From Oryzias latipes (Eukaryota > Chordata > Actinopteri > Beloniformes > Adrianichthyidae), in assembly GCF_002234675.1 (NCBI RefSeq), contig NC_019866.2, forward strand, positions 7,903,261 to 7,967,260: 64,000 bases of DNA, written 5' to 3'. A program made the translations under genes and the position numbers. Numbering within the stretch: the first letter of the stretch is position 1; the number at the start of each line of letters is the position of its first letter. Shown piece by piece: positions 61,401-64,000 of this stretch. The notes under the pieces were generated by a model that saw only the letters and a program-made list of their open reading frames with translations, was not told the DNA's origin and made no database searches.

Positions 61401-64000
61401 GCAACAGACTTTTTTTCAGCTGGATTATAGATTAAGTGGTTATGGCTGAACTTTTTTTTTCTGCACACCCATCCCTCAGGAAAGCTCATTAAAGAGTTGA
61501 CACCGACCTGGCAGCTTCATTCGTTTGGCCCGCGTGTCCCAAAGGGGGCGGCCACCTAATGGCATTAATGGTCAATGATAAGGCCTTTTTGCCCCACCCT
61601 GAAAGCAACACTGCCGGTTAATCCAGTTATGAAATGATTTGAATGTGCCTGCCTTCTGGCTGCGGAGCTGAAATTAAGTTTGGAGGAATATGAAGATCAT
61701 TAAGTGCAGGTCTTGTTTTATTCATTTACGCAAACTGTCAGCGGTTTGCACGCAAAGAGGTTGTGAGTGATTCCTTTTATTTTTGCTTAATGGGAGAGAT
61801 GTAATATATTAAATCCAGCTAATAGGGGGAATAGTAAAGAAAGCACCAAAGACGTGACCAATGTGTCTGTTTGAAGCTGCTATTAATCACTAAGGGAAAA
61901 ATGAAATGTTTTCACCTTGAGGATTTGTATTCTGTTTTTGTCCTTGCATTTATGCATCAGGAGTGACAGCAGTGAGGAGTTATGAGGTGCAAATTAACCA
62001 TTGCCACTTAGGTTGGATGACTGACACCAGCAGAATTACAAACCTTGTTGTCTCTTTCGACTGTTGAAGCTGTCAGTAGAACCTGTGCCTGTAGGTGAAC
62101 AGATTGCAACCTCAAGGAGGGTTTTTTTATAGCCTTTGCAGAATTCCATTTACCTGTATTTACCAGCTCCTTTCCCTCTACCGTTACCATAGAGACACTC
62201 CATCCCCATCAGCAAGTCGACTTTGGCTGCAGGGCTCATTGGCTTTCACAGGAGAGACACTGGTAAGCAAGTGTCTTCCTGGCGCGACTTCGGCACCGTC
62301 GTAGCGAGGAAGGCATTTACCTAGCTTTGACAGGGTTTCCTTGGTAGCCGGTGTCCCGGCGATGGCGGCGCGTCGCCCCGTTTTGTCACCGTGAGTTGAC
62401 GCCCGAGACAGTGTGAAATCCAGCTGGGAGAAATCCGCCCCTGTAATTGAAATGAGTTCACCTGGGAGACAGCTGCTCCGCAGAGCCTGCTGGCGGTCGG
62501 CGAGCGCGGGATGCTATGTAGGTTAGTGGAAATGACAGAATTCCACAGCAGGTTTTATTCTGTCGGTGACACAGTTATTAGAAGTTGAGAGACAGAGCCA
62601 CTGTGAGTAAACACACTCCAGAAGCAATGCCTTATTAAAGGTGAATAATAAGCGCACTCTGCCCTGTCCCACTGATAAACCCTGCTGAAATGAATAAAAT
62701 ATCAGTTGTGTTCCACATTTAGAACTCCATCCTTCTAAGTGAGCACCAAAGGGCAACTGTGTCGTTGTATTACAACTAGGTTAGTCCATATTCAAGAAAT
62801 CCATCAAATGCATTACACCTTCAAACTCAACCCATTCCATCATTTGGAATTAAAAGAGATGGCTACCATCTGAGGGCCATGTGGAGGAAAAGCTTCATAG
62901 ATTTAGCGAAATGTTTCACGTCTTGTTTGGAGGCTCCACATAAAGCTAACGGTGGGCAACCTCTAGACATGTTCATTAAAAAAAAATACTAAGAATATAT
63001 TACTTTAAAAACTATGTATCCCCTTAAACAGTTTGAACAAAGCTAAAGTTAATGGCTCTTTCATTTTCCAGTCTTTGTTTATTGGACAGCGACACAAAAA
63101 AGTCAAATTCCAGGTAAGTTGAAATACTTTTTAATGATCTACAAGCTTTTAAAAAAGTTTGAATATTGAGGTTAAACATTCTTTATAGAGATGTAAAGCT
63201 TTTGTATGCACTGGAATGAGAAAAACGTCATTATTATCACAGAGTCTACATGAGCAGTAGGCAATGCTGAAAGCGGATTTTAAAAATATATGTCACTATA
63301 GCATGAATATGATTAATATTCACCCTAAATTTCCAATCAGATGTCAGAAAAATGAAAGAAAATATCTGGTATAGAGTTAAATGCCACTCTTGTACCCATA
63401 ATCCTTTGGTGCCCTTTATTCCAAAACGACTAAATTTTAAATGTAGAAATCCGTTTTCTGTCATAGACACATCAAATGTCCATTTTTCTTCTAGTCTGGG
63501 GTTAAACAGTCATAGTAAGGAAGTTCAGACCTCCTTCTTCCCATCAGCCATCTCTTCCAGGCCTTCTAGGGTGATGTTAAGGTGTTCCCTGGCTAGCCAT
63601 TAGATATCATTCATCCTGAGTTTGCTAATTCATTAATCAGTGGTGCAATACTTACAAGGAATCACCATAGAAACGCTATGCCTGTGAGGGTTGGAGGAGA
63701 GGTTCCAAAACTTTGTTTGATCTCACTGAAGATCTCCGACAAAAGAAAGTACAACAGGGTGAAAACAGAATCCATATTCAAGAAACCTGATAAAAAAATC
63801 AGTAATTTTCTGGGTAACTTTTGTTTTGTGGCCATGGTGGAGTCAAGGTGACAAATTGATGTCTTGTATTAACTCTGTATTTTTTCAGAATCACACAAAA
63901 ACACCTATTACATGTAAACAAAATGAATCTGGGACACCAAATTTGGAGAATAATGGGTCTTGAAATGTGTTTTTCTCCTCCAGCTTGAACGAACGGGTTC
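55431..64000. other. Non-coding DNA upstream of usp31
   Basis: No exon-like stretch recognised on either strand. Holds a G14 run at 58498-58511 and short A/T runs. The segments 58370-58760, 58960-59130 and 61470-61820 are repeat-free, balanced in composition and rich in TAAT/ATTA cores. In human the neighbours of USP31 include HS3ST2 and SCNN1G, but no exon of either is visible here. Confidence 0.45.
58498..58511 (+). repeat. G14 homopolymer
   Basis: Fourteen consecutive G in otherwise mixed sequence; such runs are also prone to sequencing error. Confidence 0.9.

Overview
This is a vertebrate nuclear window, almost certainly from a teleost fish. It has one intron-containing gene of vertebrate type. 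The remainder is AT-rich non-coding DNA carrying repeats typical of fish: tRNA-derived SINEs, an L2-clade LINE 3' end, a dead Tc1-like transposon, hAT-type MITEs with target-site duplications, and long (TA)n, (ATCT)n and (ATCC)n tracts. Medaka-like species are my best guess from the look of the repeats, but the sequence alone does not settle the species.

The only protein-coding gene I can support is on the minus strand: the ubiquitin C-terminal hydrolase USP31. Sixteen coding exons between 54894 (ATG) and 41824 (stop) join in phase through GT/AG introns. They encode a continuous 1287-residue protein with an intact Cys box (Cys101), two CPHC zinc-ribbon pairs, a His box (His692) and a long Ser/Lys-rich C-terminal tail. 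Nothing in the reading frame suggests decay. A 3' UTR of up to about 3.9 kb may run to an AATAAA signal near 37908. The 5' UTR and promoter lie somewhere in 54895-55430.

Layout: 1-5.1 kb holds a dispersed repeat and a CpG/GC-rich, proline-coding segment, then AT-rich DNA. 5.1-14.5 kb has an isolated GC island, a candidate solo LTR inside a (TA)n tract, two SINEs (one with a perfect 17-bp target duplication) and two MITE fragments. 14.5-21.2 kb shows no recognisable gene. 21.2-23.4 kb is a cluster of MITEs, G-runs, hairpins and (TA)n. 23.4-37.9 kb is non-coding with an L2 3' end, a compound microsatellite and further MITE families. 37.9-55.4 kb is the USP31 transcription unit. Its introns contain a Tc1 remnant, a hAT MITE with a perfect 8-bp duplication, another terminal-inverted-repeat MITE, a SINE fragment, and a 1.6-kb element nested inside an older repeat. 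55.4-64 kb is non-coding, with stretches that look like possible conserved regulatory DNA.

I found no RNA genes, CRISPR arrays or prokaryotic features, and no clear new gene system. The most interesting non-genic objects are the nested 1.6-kb element in USP31 intron 2, whose boundaries can be read from an unoccupied paralogous copy at 25.5 kb and which carries a CpG-rich cargo, and the mirror-repeat element at 33.1-33.6 kb.
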